Source: Paenibacillus sp. USDA918EY
GTDB lineage: Bacteria > Bacillota > Bacilli > Paenibacillales > Paenibacillaceae
Reading direction: 5' to 3'
Assembly: GCF_009870825.1 (NCBI RefSeq)
Contig: NZ_WTWY01000028.1
Coordinates: 1 to 36,729 of the forward strand
Length of the DNA stretch: 36,729 nucleotides
The notes beneath the pieces were generated by a model. That model saw only the letters and a program-made list of their open reading frames with translations. It made no database searches and was not told the DNA's origin. A program made the translations under genes and the position numbers. Position 1 is the first letter of the stretch. Every line of letters begins with the position of its first letter. Positions 18,953-26,806 of the stretch are shown piece after piece.

Positions 18953-20425
18953 TTGAGTCGGAAAAAACCGAATGTTTTGCTCATTACCGTGGATCAAATG
19001 CGTTACGATTGCCTGAGCATTGCCGGGCATCCGGTCGTGGAGACGCCGAATCTGGATGAACTGGCCCGTACCGGAGTCCGATACGACCGGGCCTATTCCG
19101 CGACGCCATCCTGCATCCCGGCGCGGGCGGCGATTTTCACCGGGAAGTCGCAAGCGGGTCACGGGCGTGTCGGTTACCAGGACCGCGTGCCGTGGAATTA
19201 CGATCACACGCTGCCGGAGGAATTTGCGAAGGCCGGATACCACACGCAATGCGTCGGCAAAATGCATGTGTACCCCGCAAGAAACCTGATGGGTTTTCAC
19301 AACGTCGTATTGCATGACGGCTATTTGCATCATAACCGGAATAAACACAGCATCCCGGTCAGCGAGCATTACGACGAAGTGGACGATTATCTGCAATGGC
19401 TGCGCCGCCAGGAACCCGGGGCGGACCTGACCGATTTGGGACTGGACTGCAACGCCTCGGCGGTGGCCCGCCCGTGGCACCTGCCGGAAAAGCTCCATCC
19501 GACCAATTGGGTCGTCACCGAATCGATCGACTTCCTGCGCCGCCGCGATCCCGGCAAACCGTTTTTCCTGTGGATGTCCTTCGTACGGCCCCATTCGCCG
19601 CTTGATCCGCCGCAGGCTTACCTGGATATGTACGAGGATGCGGAGATCCCCCATCCGCCGATCGGCGATTGGGCGATGACGAACGATCCCGGTTTGGAAG
19701 GATACAGTCCGACGGCAAGCAGAGGCATCGTTCCGAAACGGCGCCTTAAAAAAGCGACGGCGGCTTATTATGCGCTTATTACGCATATCGACCATCAAAT
19801 CGGCCGCTTTATGCAGGTGCTGGCGGAATACGGCGAGCTGAACGATACGGTCATCCTGTTTACGTCGGACCACGGGGAGCTCATGGGCGACCATCATCTG
19901 TTCCGCAAATCGCTGCCTTATGAAGGAAGCGCACGGGTGCCGTTTATCGTAAACGATCCGGGAAACCGGCTTGGTCTGCAGCGGGGAAAAGTGGTGCAGG
20001 AAGTCGTGGAGATGCGGGACATTATGCCGACCTTGCTTCATGCGGCGGGTGTCCCCGTCCCCGATTCGGTGGACGGGGACAGCGTGCTGAAGCTGGCCGC
20101 CCGTGGCGAGGGGCAAAATGCCGCCTGGCGGACCTATTTGCACGGCGAGCATTCGCAGGGCAACCAGTCCAACCACTGGGTAACGGACGGCAAGGAAAAA
20201 TACGTCTGGTTTTCCCAAACCGGCGAGGAGCAGTTTTTTCTGCTCGGCGAAGATCCGCAGGAACTGCATAATGCGGTGCAGGATGAAGATTGCCAGGACC
20301 GTGTGCGCCATTGGAGGTCGGTTCTGATTAAGGAATTGAAGGAACGCGAAGAGGGATATTCGGACGGCGAGCGGCTGATCGTCGGCCGTAAGCCGCTGGC
20401 GGTGCTTTCGCATATCCGCGCGTAG
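18953..20425 (+). CDS. Cytosolic Cys-type sulfatase
   Basis: A 490-residue arylsulfatase-fold enzyme that removes sulfate esters. TTG at 18953 is the start, 7-8 nt after GGGAGGG; no in-frame ATG is near. The formylglycine motif C-x-P-x-R is SCIPARAA with C54 and R58. Metal-site residues are seen in ITVDQ (D14) and FTSDHGELMGDH. VGKMH and RPHSPLDPP supply the usual Lys and His residues. There is no signal peptide, so the enzyme is intracellular and acts on imported oligosaccharides. The FGE gene that activates it is the last gene of the divergent operon. Substrate is unknown; the neighbouring GH151-like enzyme suggests sulfated fucose-containing glycans. Confidence 0.93.
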   Translation: MSRKKPNVLLITVDQMRYDCLSIAGHPVVETPNLDELARTGVRYDRAYSATPSCIPARAAIFTGKSQAGHGRVGYQDRVPWNYDHTLPEEFAKAGYHTQCVGKMHVYPARNLMGFHNVVLHDGYLHHNRNKHSIPVSEHYDEVDDYLQWLRRQEPGADLTDLGLDCNASAVARPWHLPEKLHPTNWVVTESIDFLRRRDPGKPFFLWMSFVRPHSPLDPPQAYLDMYEDAEIPHPPIGDWAMTNDPGLEGYSPTASRGIVPKRRLKKATAAYYALITHIDHQIGRFMQVLAEYGELNDTVILFTSDHGELMGDHHLFRKSLPYEGSARVPFIVNDPGNRLGLQRGKVVQEVVEMRDIMPTLLHAAGVPVPDSVDGDSVLKLAARGEGQNAAWRTYLHGEHSQGNQSNHWVTDGKEKYVWFSQTGEEQFFLLGEDPQELHNAVQDEDCQDRVRHWRSVLIKELKEREEGYSDGERLIVGRKPLAVLSHIRA

Positions 20426-20586
20426 CCGAAAAGGCAGCTGTTATGCCCGGGCCGGTTCCGCCGCCGCTTTCGGAAACCGCAACTCAAGCCGTTGACGGCT
20501 TCCGGCAAAACCCAATCCCGCACGACCCCAACGGCAGGCGGGATGCATTCGCGGACAAGCAAGACTTGGCTTTGAAGGCATAAAAA

Positions 20587-20628
20587 AAGAGCCCTGATTT
20601 CCGTCCATCCGGAAACGGCAGGGCTCTT
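20587..20628. terminator. Bidirectional terminator between sulfatase and greA
   Basis: AAGAGCCCTG..TTTCCG pairs with CGGAAA..CAGGGCTCTT, with poly-A on the left side. The 160 bp before it after the sulfatase stop carry no gene. Confidence 0.85.
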
Positions 20629-20666
20629 GCCTTTGGCGCATTTATGCGTTGGGCGCCGCAGATGCT

Positions 20667-21146
20667 TTATTTGGCGCGGATTTCGAGCACTTCATACTGG
20701 ATCACGCCCATCGGTGCCGACACGCTGACGACGTCGCCGACGGCTTTGCCGATCAGCTCTTTGCCGAGCGGGCTTTCATAAGAGATTTTGTTGTTTTGGA
20801 CATCGGCCTCCGCCGGACTGACGATCCGGTATTCCACGATCTCCTTGAACTCCTGATCGTTCAGCTTGACGTAGGAGCCCACGTTGACGACCGAAGCGTC
20901 GATGCTTTTGACGACCCGGGCTTTGGTCAGCATTTTCTCCAGCATCAAAATCCGGGTTTCCATGAAGGATTGTTCGTCCTTGGCGGAATGGTATTCGCTG
21001 TTTTCCTTCAGGTCGCCGTAACTGATCGCCACTTTGAGCCGCTCCGCAAGCTCTTTGCGTTTTACGGTTTTCAGCTCCTCAAGCTCTGCTTTCAGTTCTT
21101 CCAAACCTTCGGGCGTCAAAATGATTTCTTCGTTTTCATTGGACAT
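20667..21146 (-). CDS. greA: Transcription elongation factor GreA
   Basis: A 159-residue protein that enters the RNA polymerase secondary channel and stimulates cleavage of backtracked RNA. AAGAGGTG precedes ATG 21146. The N-terminal coiled coil (about residues 10-75) carries the acidic tip GDLKENSEYHSAKDEQ. The C-terminal FKBP-like domain has VNVGSYVKL and SPLGKELIGKAVGDVV. Length and motifs fit GreA of Firmicutes. It is a single-gene unit ending in the terminator at 20587. Confidence 0.96.
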   Translation of the reverse strand: MSNENEEIILTPEGLEELKAELEELKTVKRKELAERLKVAISYGDLKENSEYHSAKDEQSFMETRILMLEKMLTKARVVKSIDASVVNVGSYVKLNDQEFKEIVEYRIVSPAEADVQNNKISYESPLGKELIGKAVGDVVSVSAPMGVIQYEVLEIRAK

Positions 21147-21314
21147 ATCGCAACACCTCTTTCCTAAATTGTACACGAAATGCGGGCTAAAACGAAATAT
21201 CCGGAAAATTATCGTTATAACCAAACTTTCTTGCCGGTGCGGCACGGTTTCCCTTTATACTTCACATAGAAGGGAGCTTGCGAAAAACATCCCGTATTCA
21301 AGGAGGAATGCACT

Positions 21315-21800
21315 CTGCAAACGATGTTTAAATACAACTGGGCCGTACGCGAGGAATGGTTGAAGTGGTGCGAAGAAATAAGCGAAGCCGAGCTGCTAGC
21401 AAAGCGTGCCGGCGGCGTCGGCGGGATCCTGCATACGCTGTTTCACGTCATCGACGTGGAGTGGAGCTGGATCCGCTCGCTGCAGGGCAAAAGCGACTTC
21501 GATGAAAGCTTCGACAACTATCGGAGCATCCGCCGGGTCCGCGAGCTGGAGGACGTTTTCCGCCCGGAAGTGGAAGCGTTCGTACTGAATTGGAACGACG
21601 GCTTGGAGGATCTGGTATACCGCGACATCGGCGGGGACGGCAAAGAACGGGTCCTCACGTGGGGAGAAGTCATGCGGCATATGATCGCCCATGAAATCCA
21701 CCATATCGGCCAGCTTTCGGTATGGTCGCGCGAAATCGGCAGAAAACCCGTGTCGGCCAACCTGATCGGGCGCGGCCTGGCTTCAGGCATCACCGGCTGA
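21315..21800 (+). CDS. DinB-like family protein, probable CTG start
   Basis: A 161-residue four-helix-bundle protein of the DinB/YfiT superfamily, metal-dependent enzymes that include bacillithiol-linked transferases. His residues sit where the metal triad is expected: HTLFHVIDVEW and RHMIAHEIHHIGQLS. AGGAGG at 21301-21306 is 17 nt before the first ATG (21324) but 8 nt before an in-frame CTG at 21315; starting there gives MQTMFKYNW, the usual beginning of this family. I therefore prefer the rare CTG start, with ATG 21324 as the fallback. It faces away from greA and precedes a MarR gene. Confidence 0.8.
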   Translation: MQTMFKYNWAVREEWLKWCEEISEAELLAKRAGGVGGILHTLFHVIDVEWSWIRSLQGKSDFDESFDNYRSIRRVRELEDVFRPEVEAFVLNWNDGLEDLVYRDIGGDGKERVLTWGEVMRHMIAHEIHHIGQLSVWSREIGRKPVSANLIGRGLASGITG

Positions 21801-21821
21801 ATTCAGCTGCCCCCTCCTTTG

Positions 21822-21830
21822 TGCTATACT
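21822..21830 (+). promoter_or_regulatory. Extended -10 promoter for the MarR-NMO pair
   Basis: TGC TATACT at 21822-21830, 58 bp before the MarR start; no clear -35. Confidence 0.45.
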
Positions 21831-21887
21831 GTTCCTGACGCTGTTTCGCTTCGAATCCGGGCAGCATAAGGAGGCGAATGAGGTATT

Positions 21888-22313
21888 ATGGATGCTCCGA
21901 TTCATTTGATCGAATATGAAATCGCTTTGCTGGTGCGGCTTACGACGGCCCATAGCCCGAAGCTCGGAAGTCTTGACCGCTCAGAATATCTTTTGCTGAG
22001 CGAGCTGGAAAAATACAGCCCCTTAGCCATCAACGCGCTCGCCGATCAGCTGCTGCTGAATTTGTCCACGGCGAGCCGACAGGTGGCTGCGCTTGAAGGA
22101 AAGCGTTATATCCGGCGTTATCCGGATACGAACAACGGCAGGATCAGTTTGGTGGAAATAACGCCTGAAGGACGGGACATTCTGCGCAAGGTGCAACAAG
22201 CGCGTTACGATGCCTATGCGGATATGCTTTCCGATTGGTCTCCCGCGGAACTGGAGCAGCTGCGGGACAATTTGACCCGGCTGAACCGGGATTTCAAAGC
22301 GTGGAATAAATGA
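21888..22313 (+). CDS. MarR family transcriptional regulator
   Basis: A 141-residue winged-helix regulator. ATG 21888 follows AAGGAGG. The core is a MarR fold: LDRSEYLLLSELEKYSPLAINALADQLLLNLSTASRQVAALEG as the helix-turn-helix region, then a wing with RRYPDTNNGRISLVEIT. MarR proteins usually repress nearby genes and respond to small aromatic or electrophilic molecules. A nitronate monooxygenase gene follows at 68 bp and an efflux pair beyond that, either of which could be a target. Confidence 0.92.
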   Translation: MDAPIHLIEYEIALLVRLTTAHSPKLGSLDRSEYLLLSELEKYSPLAINALADQLLLNLSTASRQVAALEGKRYIRRYPDTNNGRISLVEITPEGRDILRKVQQARYDAYADMLSDWSPAELEQLRDNLTRLNRDFKAWNK

Positions 22314-22381
22314 CGCTTATCAACGAACCGCCCGGAAACGTTCGCAGCCGGTGCGGTTTTTGGCACGGGAGGATGGAAGAG

Positions 22382-23407
22382 ATGTTGGAAATCTTGAAAT
22401 ATCCGATTATACAAGCGCCCATGGCAGGCGGAGTATCGACCCCAACCTTGGCGGCGGCTGTGTCGAACGCCGGGGGATTGGGTTTTCTGGCCGGAGGCTA
22501 CAAAACGGTCGAAGGGCTGGAAAAAGACATCAAGGAGCTCCGCGGACAAACCGCGGCGGCTTTCGGCGTCAACCTGTTTGTGCCCGGCCCGGATACCGCG
22601 GATCAACAGGCTGTGGAAGCGTATCGCGCAGAGCTTCTGAAAGAAGCGGAAAAGCTGAACGTTTCCTTGGGCGCGCCGGTCTACGACGACGATGCCTATG
22701 CGGGCAAAATCGAATTGGTTCGGTCGGAGCGGGTTCCCGTCGTCAGCTTTACGTTCGGGTGCCCTTCCAGGGAAGTCGTGCAAACGCTTCAGGAAGGCGG
22801 AAGCAAAGTGGTCGTGACGGTTACGAGCGCGGAGGAAGCGGCAGCGGCACTGGATGCGGGCGCCGACGCGTTATGCGTGCAAGGGGCCGAAGCCGGCGGC
22901 CATCGGGGAACTTTTTCGAACGCGCCGGAGCCGCAGGAAGATTACGGCCTGCTGGTGCTGCTCCGGCTCGTCCGAAAGATGACGGATGTTCCGCTGATTG
23001 CGGCCGGAGGCATCATGGACGGAGCGGCGATTCGGGCGGCCCTTGCCGCCGGCGCAAACGCGGCGCAGCTGGGGACGGCGTTTCTTTTATGCCCGGAAAG
23101 CGGAACGAACCCCGCATACCGGCAGGCATTAACGGATCCGGGATTTACGTCGACCCGCATTACGCGCGCGTTTACGGGCAGAAGGGCGAGAGGGCTTGTG
23201 AACCGGTTCATGGAAACCTATGACGCGTTGGCCCCGGCCGCGTACCCTCACGTGCATCACCTGACGCAGCAGCTCCGAAAGGAAGCCGCGGCGCGCGGAA
23301 GTGCAGAATGCATGTCGCTTTGGGCCGGCCAAGGCTACCGGATGGCGCGGGCCGTACCCGCAGATCAGCTTATCCGGGAACTGATGTCAGAATTTCAAGG
23401 AAGTTGA
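22382..23407 (+). CDS. Nitronate monooxygenase (2-nitropropane dioxygenase family)
   Basis: A 341-residue FMN enzyme that oxidises alkyl nitronates, or related to FabK-type enoyl reductases. ATG 22382 is chosen because GGGAGG ends 9 nt upstream; ATG 22373 abuts the ribosome site and ATG 22310 overlaps the MarR stop without one. PIIQAPMAGGVSTPTLAAA at the N-terminus binds FMN phosphate; GADALCVQGAEAGGHRG contains the conserved His region, and IAAGGIMDG and AQLGTAFLLCPES complete the barrel. It is downstream of MarR and probably co-transcribed, a common pairing for detoxification genes. A terminator follows at 23423. Confidence 0.92.
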   Translation: MLEILKYPIIQAPMAGGVSTPTLAAAVSNAGGLGFLAGGYKTVEGLEKDIKELRGQTAAAFGVNLFVPGPDTADQQAVEAYRAELLKEAEKLNVSLGAPVYDDDAYAGKIELVRSERVPVVSFTFGCPSREVVQTLQEGGSKVVVTVTSAEEAAAALDAGADALCVQGAEAGGHRGTFSNAPEPQEDYGLLVLLRLVRKMTDVPLIAAGGIMDGAAIRAALAAGANAAQLGTAFLLCPESGTNPAYRQALTDPGFTSTRITRAFTGRRARGLVNRFMETYDALAPAAYPHVHHLTQQLRKEAAARGSAECMSLWAGQGYRMARAVPADQLIRELMSEFQGS

Positions 23408-23422
23408 AGCTGATCAAGGATG

Positions 23423-23445
23423 CCGCCTGCGGGCGGTTTTTTTTA
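23423..23445 (+). terminator. Rho-independent terminator
   Basis: CCGCC TGCG GGCGG followed by eight T, closing the MarR-NMO unit. Confidence 0.9.
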
Positions 23446-23559
23446 TTCTAAAGCACTTTTTCTTTCCGACACTCCCCTCAAAGCACCTTGACTTGGTATC
23501 GAATCCCTGGGGCCCCGTTTTGCGGTGGGATTTTCGCCTTCCCATGAAAAAAATGACTA

Positions 23560-23612
23560 TTGCATGTTCAAAAAAATATATTGTATAATACAACTTGCTG
23601 TTTGCAATATAT
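23560..23612 (+). promoter_or_regulatory. Promoter and palindromic operator of the efflux operon
   Basis: TTGCAT (23560-23565), 18 bp, TATAAT (23584-23589). The -10 lies inside TTGTATAATACAA, a near-perfect 13-bp palindrome, and ATATATTG (23576-23583) pairs with CAATATAT (23605-23612). Overlap with the -10 implies repression, as for MarR- or TetR-controlled drug pumps. Confidence 0.65.
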
Positions 23613-23670
23613 AATCTTTTCAGGAAGAAATCGCGCAGCCATGGGATCATTACACGAAAGGAGGAGTCTG

Positions 23671-25320
23671 ATGAAATTATCGTCAGGCCGTCTAGCTGCC
23701 GTCTCCGACTCGGTCAAAATGCCGCTGCCGTCGTACCTGATCATTTCGATTTTGACGATCTTTGCGATCGGCCCGCAGTATTTTATCAATCTGTCTTACA
23801 TTATGAATCAGGTCATTATCCAGAACGGCCTCGATCTCAGTTCAAACGATCTCCTGCTCCCCTCCACCTTGTCCAACATCGCCTTTGCTCTTGGCGTGCC
23901 TTTGGGCCCTGTATTTACTCGGAAATGGGGGCTGCGGAGCAACTATCTCCTGTTTGTCGCGATATTTTTCGCCGGCTCCGTGGTCAACGTGTTTGCAGGG
24001 GATTCGGTTTCCTTGACGATCGGGAGAACCATACAGGGGTTAAGCGCGGGTTGTTTGTTCTTGACCATTTTGCCCGTCAGCTTAAAATCGTTCCCCAATA
24101 AAATCCGCAACTTCTTTCTGCTCATGGTTATTATCGGGTTGTTCGGGGCAAGCGCGGTCGGCGCCATCTTCGGCTCCGTATCGCTCACCGTCGGCGCGTG
24201 GCGTTGGCTGTTTATTTTGAATATCGTCTCGGCCGCGCTGTGCCTGATGGTCGGCTTTATCGGTTTGCCGCACGGGAAGGAAGAACATGAGACGCAGCCT
24301 GTCGGCAAGTTCAACTTGTTCCTGCTTGCCGCGCTGATGCTTTCGCTGACGGTGCCGCTGTGCAATTTGGTGGAGAAAGGCTTTGCCTCGCTGTACGTTT
24401 GGCCGTTTTTGGCCGTCGCAGGCATGCTTCTGGTTCTGTTTATCATCATGGATCTCAAATCCCCGGCGCCGCTTGTTCCGTTCCGAACGCTGAAGGCGCC
24501 AAAACCCGTGTCCGGCACCGTGATGGCGATCGCCTCGCATGTCTGCCTCATTTTGGCGATTGCGGGGATCAACGGCTTTTTGCGGAATAACCTGAACCTG
24601 CCGTACCGGTATCTCGTTCATTTTTACATCTGGTTTTTTGTCGGGATCGTGGTGACGGCCGTTTTGAAAACTTTGCTGTTTGACCGTCTGGGCGCCGGGA
24701 TTCTCGGCTTGGCCGGTTCGCTGGCCGTCATTTACGTCAGCCTGCAGTGGCGCGGGATGGGGCCTGAAATTTCCTTGAACGCGTTGTATTTCCAAATTGC
24801 GCTGCTCGGGGCCGGCGTCAGCATGGTGCTTGTCGGCGGAGCGCTGGGGACGGCGCTAGCGGGCGATATCCACCAAGCTTCGATGAGATCGGTCACGCTG
24901 CATTCGATCCGCAATTTCGCCGGGGCGGTCGTGACGCCGCTGCTGGGGTGGTATTTAACGCGGCAAAACGCCGTCAACTATGAAGAAATTCGCAGCCGTC
25001 TCGGTTTGTTTGGCGGCGAGGCCAAATCGGAAATCGCAGGAATGACCCGCGGCCTCATCAATGAAGGGCTTCCGGCGGCCCAAGCCCAAAGCATGGCCTC
25101 CTATGAACTGATCGTTCATACGAAAAGGGCGGCGATTTTGGGCGCGTATCACCATCTGTTTACGATCATGGCCTGCGTGGGCGTGATCATGCTGCTGGCC
25201 TCGGTAGGGAAAATCGTCACCGGCAAAGGCAGATCGCTTGTGCAAAAAGAAAAGCGGCTGATGATGCCGAAGCCGGAACCAACCGATCTCGCGCCAAGCG
25301 CCATACATTTTACGAAATAA
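23671..25320 (+). CDS. MFS drug-efflux permease, EmrB/DHA2-like
   Basis: A 549-residue membrane protein. ATG 23671 follows AAAGGAGGAG. About 14 hydrophobic segments can be traced from SYLIISILTIFAIG to HHLFTIMACVGVIMLL, with the MFS cytoplasmic motif FTRKWGLRSNYLL after segment 2 and GRTIQGLSAGCLFL after segment 4. This is the 14-helix DHA2 family that exports drugs or toxic amphiphiles by proton exchange. The next gene encodes its membrane-fusion-type partner 15 bp downstream. The long loop around residues 430-490 (LTRQNAVNYEEIRSR..) is hydrophilic and somewhat unusual. Confidence 0.92.
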   Translation: MKLSSGRLAAVSDSVKMPLPSYLIISILTIFAIGPQYFINLSYIMNQVIIQNGLDLSSNDLLLPSTLSNIAFALGVPLGPVFTRKWGLRSNYLLFVAIFFAGSVVNVFAGDSVSLTIGRTIQGLSAGCLFLTILPVSLKSFPNKIRNFFLLMVIIGLFGASAVGAIFGSVSLTVGAWRWLFILNIVSAALCLMVGFIGLPHGKEEHETQPVGKFNLFLLAALMLSLTVPLCNLVEKGFASLYVWPFLAVAGMLLVLFIIMDLKSPAPLVPFRTLKAPKPVSGTVMAIASHVCLILAIAGINGFLRNNLNLPYRYLVHFYIWFFVGIVVTAVLKTLLFDRLGAGILGLAGSLAVIYVSLQWRGMGPEISLNALYFQIALLGAGVSMVLVGGALGTALAGDIHQASMRSVTLHSIRNFAGAVVTPLLGWYLTRQNAVNYEEIRSRLGLFGGEAKSEIAGMTRGLINEGLPAAQAQSMASYELIVHTKRAAILGAYHHLFTIMACVGVIMLLASVGKIVTGKGRSLVQKEKRLMMPKPEPTDLAPSAIHFTK

Positions 25321-25335
25321 GGAGAAACGATCGAT

Positions 25336-25974
25336 ATGATTAGCCGTACCCGATTAATCATCGCCAATGTTGTGGGCGTGCTCGTCATCTGCTTTTTTAT
25401 AGCGGCAGGCGCCTACTTTTATTACGAAAAAACCAACTACATCAAAACGGAGGACGCCGTTGTGGCTGCAGACATGATGCCCGTCGTTGCTCCCGCCCAA
25501 GGCGTGCTGACCAGCTGGAACCTTCAGGAGGGAACCGACGTCAGCGACAAAAACATCGTCGGCGGCGTGTCCGACGGCACGAAGGTCGTCCCGATCAGCT
25601 CCCGGATGAAGGGCAAAATCATTAAAAACGACGCGCGTGCGGGCGTGCCGGTGCAGGCCGGCCAGGTGCTGGCGCAGGAAGCGGACATGGATCATTTGTA
25701 CGTCATCGCCAACATCAAAGAAACCCAGCTGAAGGACGTTCGCATCGGCCAAAGCGTGGACGTTACGGTCGACGGGGACCCGGACGCCACCTTCGAAGGC
25801 GAGGTCAAATCGATCGGATATGCGACCAATTCCGTATTTTCCGTCCTTCCGCAGCAAAGTTCGACAGGCAGCTACACGAAAGTGACGCAAAAGATTCCCG
25901 TCAAAATCACGATCAACCAGGCGTCGTCCAAGGTGCTGCCCGGCATGAACGCCGAAGTGAAAATCTCGCTGTAA
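25336..25974 (+). CDS. EmrA/HlyD-type membrane fusion protein
   Basis: A 212-residue protein with one N-terminal membrane anchor (ANVVGVLVICFFIAAGAYFYY) and an extracytoplasmic HlyD-like part: TEDAVVAADMMPVVAPAQG and VQAGQVLAQEADMDHLYVIANI, the biotinyl-lipoyl halves, with a very short connection instead of a long coiled coil, then a beta barrel ending LPGMNAEVKISL. A Gram-positive cell has no outer membrane to reach, so it probably assists the MFS partner at the membrane or wall. It follows the permease by 15 bp and ends at a terminator. Confidence 0.88.
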   Translation: MISRTRLIIANVVGVLVICFFIAAGAYFYYEKTNYIKTEDAVVAADMMPVVAPAQGVLTSWNLQEGTDVSDKNIVGGVSDGTKVVPISSRMKGKIIKNDARAGVPVQAGQVLAQEADMDHLYVIANIKETQLKDVRIGQSVDVTVDGDPDATFEGEVKSIGYATNSVFSVLPQQSSTGSYTKVTQKIPVKITINQASSKVLPGMNAEVKISL

Positions 25975-25978
25975 CGAT

Positions 25979-26024
25979 TCAAGAACCTTGCGTTTCCATA
26001 GGGAAATGCAGGGCTCTTTTTGCT
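25979..26024 (+). terminator. Rho-independent terminator of the efflux operon
   Basis: AGAACCTTGCGTTTCC pairs with GGAAATGCAGGGCTCT, followed by TTTTTGC. Confidence 0.8.
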
Positions 26025-26149
26025 TCAATCTCCGACATACCAGTGGAAATCACCGAAAGAATCGGGGTATGATAGGAGGAAAGCGATAGAGAGGATTTTG
26101 CAGAAATCCCGAAGCAAGTCAGAATTTAACGGAAAATAAGGGGTTTGCG

Positions 26150-26737
26150 ATGAAAAACGTGCTCGTAACGGGATACCGCGCGCATGAGCTGAACATTTTC
26201 GGGCAAAAGCACCCGGGAATCGCGTACATTCAAAAAGCCGTCACCGCCAAGCTTGTTCAGCTGGCCGAGGAAGGGCTGGAATGGGTGATTTCGCCCGGTC
26301 AATACGGGGTCGATTTATGGGCCTGCGAGGCGGCGATTGCCTTGAAGCGGCAGTACCCCGACCTGAGAGTTGCCATCATCACGGCTTTTGAGCATCCCGA
26401 AGAGAACTGGAAGGAAGACAAAAAAGAGTACTACAACCGGATTTTGCAGGGAATCGATTATTATGGGGCGGTCAGCCGCCAGCCTTACAGCGGGCCGTGG
26501 CAGTTTAGGGCCAGGGACGATCTGCTGTTCCGCAAAACCGACGGCATCCTTCTCGTATACGACGAGGAAACGGGTGAAGGCAGCAGCGCCAGGTTCTACA
26601 AGGAACGCGCATTGAAGCTGCAGCAGGAAGAAGGTTACGGCTACCTTAGCATTGGCACCGAAGATATTCAAAGCCTGGCGGATGAGGAAGCATCCGGCTG
26701 GGACGATGCGGCAGGACCGGAGATGGGTGAAGGTTGA
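26150..26737 (+). CDS. ypsA: YpsA family (DUF1273, SLOG fold) protein
   Basis: A 195-residue protein with a Rossmann-like SLOG fold: VTGYRAHELNIF at the N-terminus, GLEWVISPGQYGVDLWACEAA in the middle (given here as a family landmark), YPDLRVAIITAFEHPEENW, and RKTDGILLVYDEE. This matches B. subtilis YpsA, which affects cell division and is suspected to bind a nucleotide-derived ligand. The start follows AAGGGGT. The last residues run into three tandem 7-bp repeats (GAAGGYT, 26729-26749) that contain the stop codon. Confidence 0.88.
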   Translation: MKNVLVTGYRAHELNIFGQKHPGIAYIQKAVTAKLVQLAEEGLEWVISPGQYGVDLWACEAAIALKRQYPDLRVAIITAFEHPEENWKEDKKEYYNRILQGIDYYGAVSRQPYSGPWQFRARDDLLFRKTDGILLVYDEETGEGSSARFYKERALKLQQEEGYGYLSIGTEDIQSLADEEASGWDDAAGPEMGEG

Positions 26738-26806
26738 AGGCTGAAGGCTGCAAACGGTATTTCATTTCATGCAATATCCTGATATATGGGGAAAGGAATG
26801 ATTGGA

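Noticed and set aside
18935..20413. 492-codon minus-strand frame
   Set aside because: Antisense to the sulfatase, which has the full catalytic motif; the antisense translation shows no domain and no ribosome site.
26060..26149. Orphan ribosome-site-like AGGAGG near 26072 with a 13-codon TTG frame downstream
   Set aside because: Spacing is poor and the peptide has no recognisable character; not enough to call a gene.
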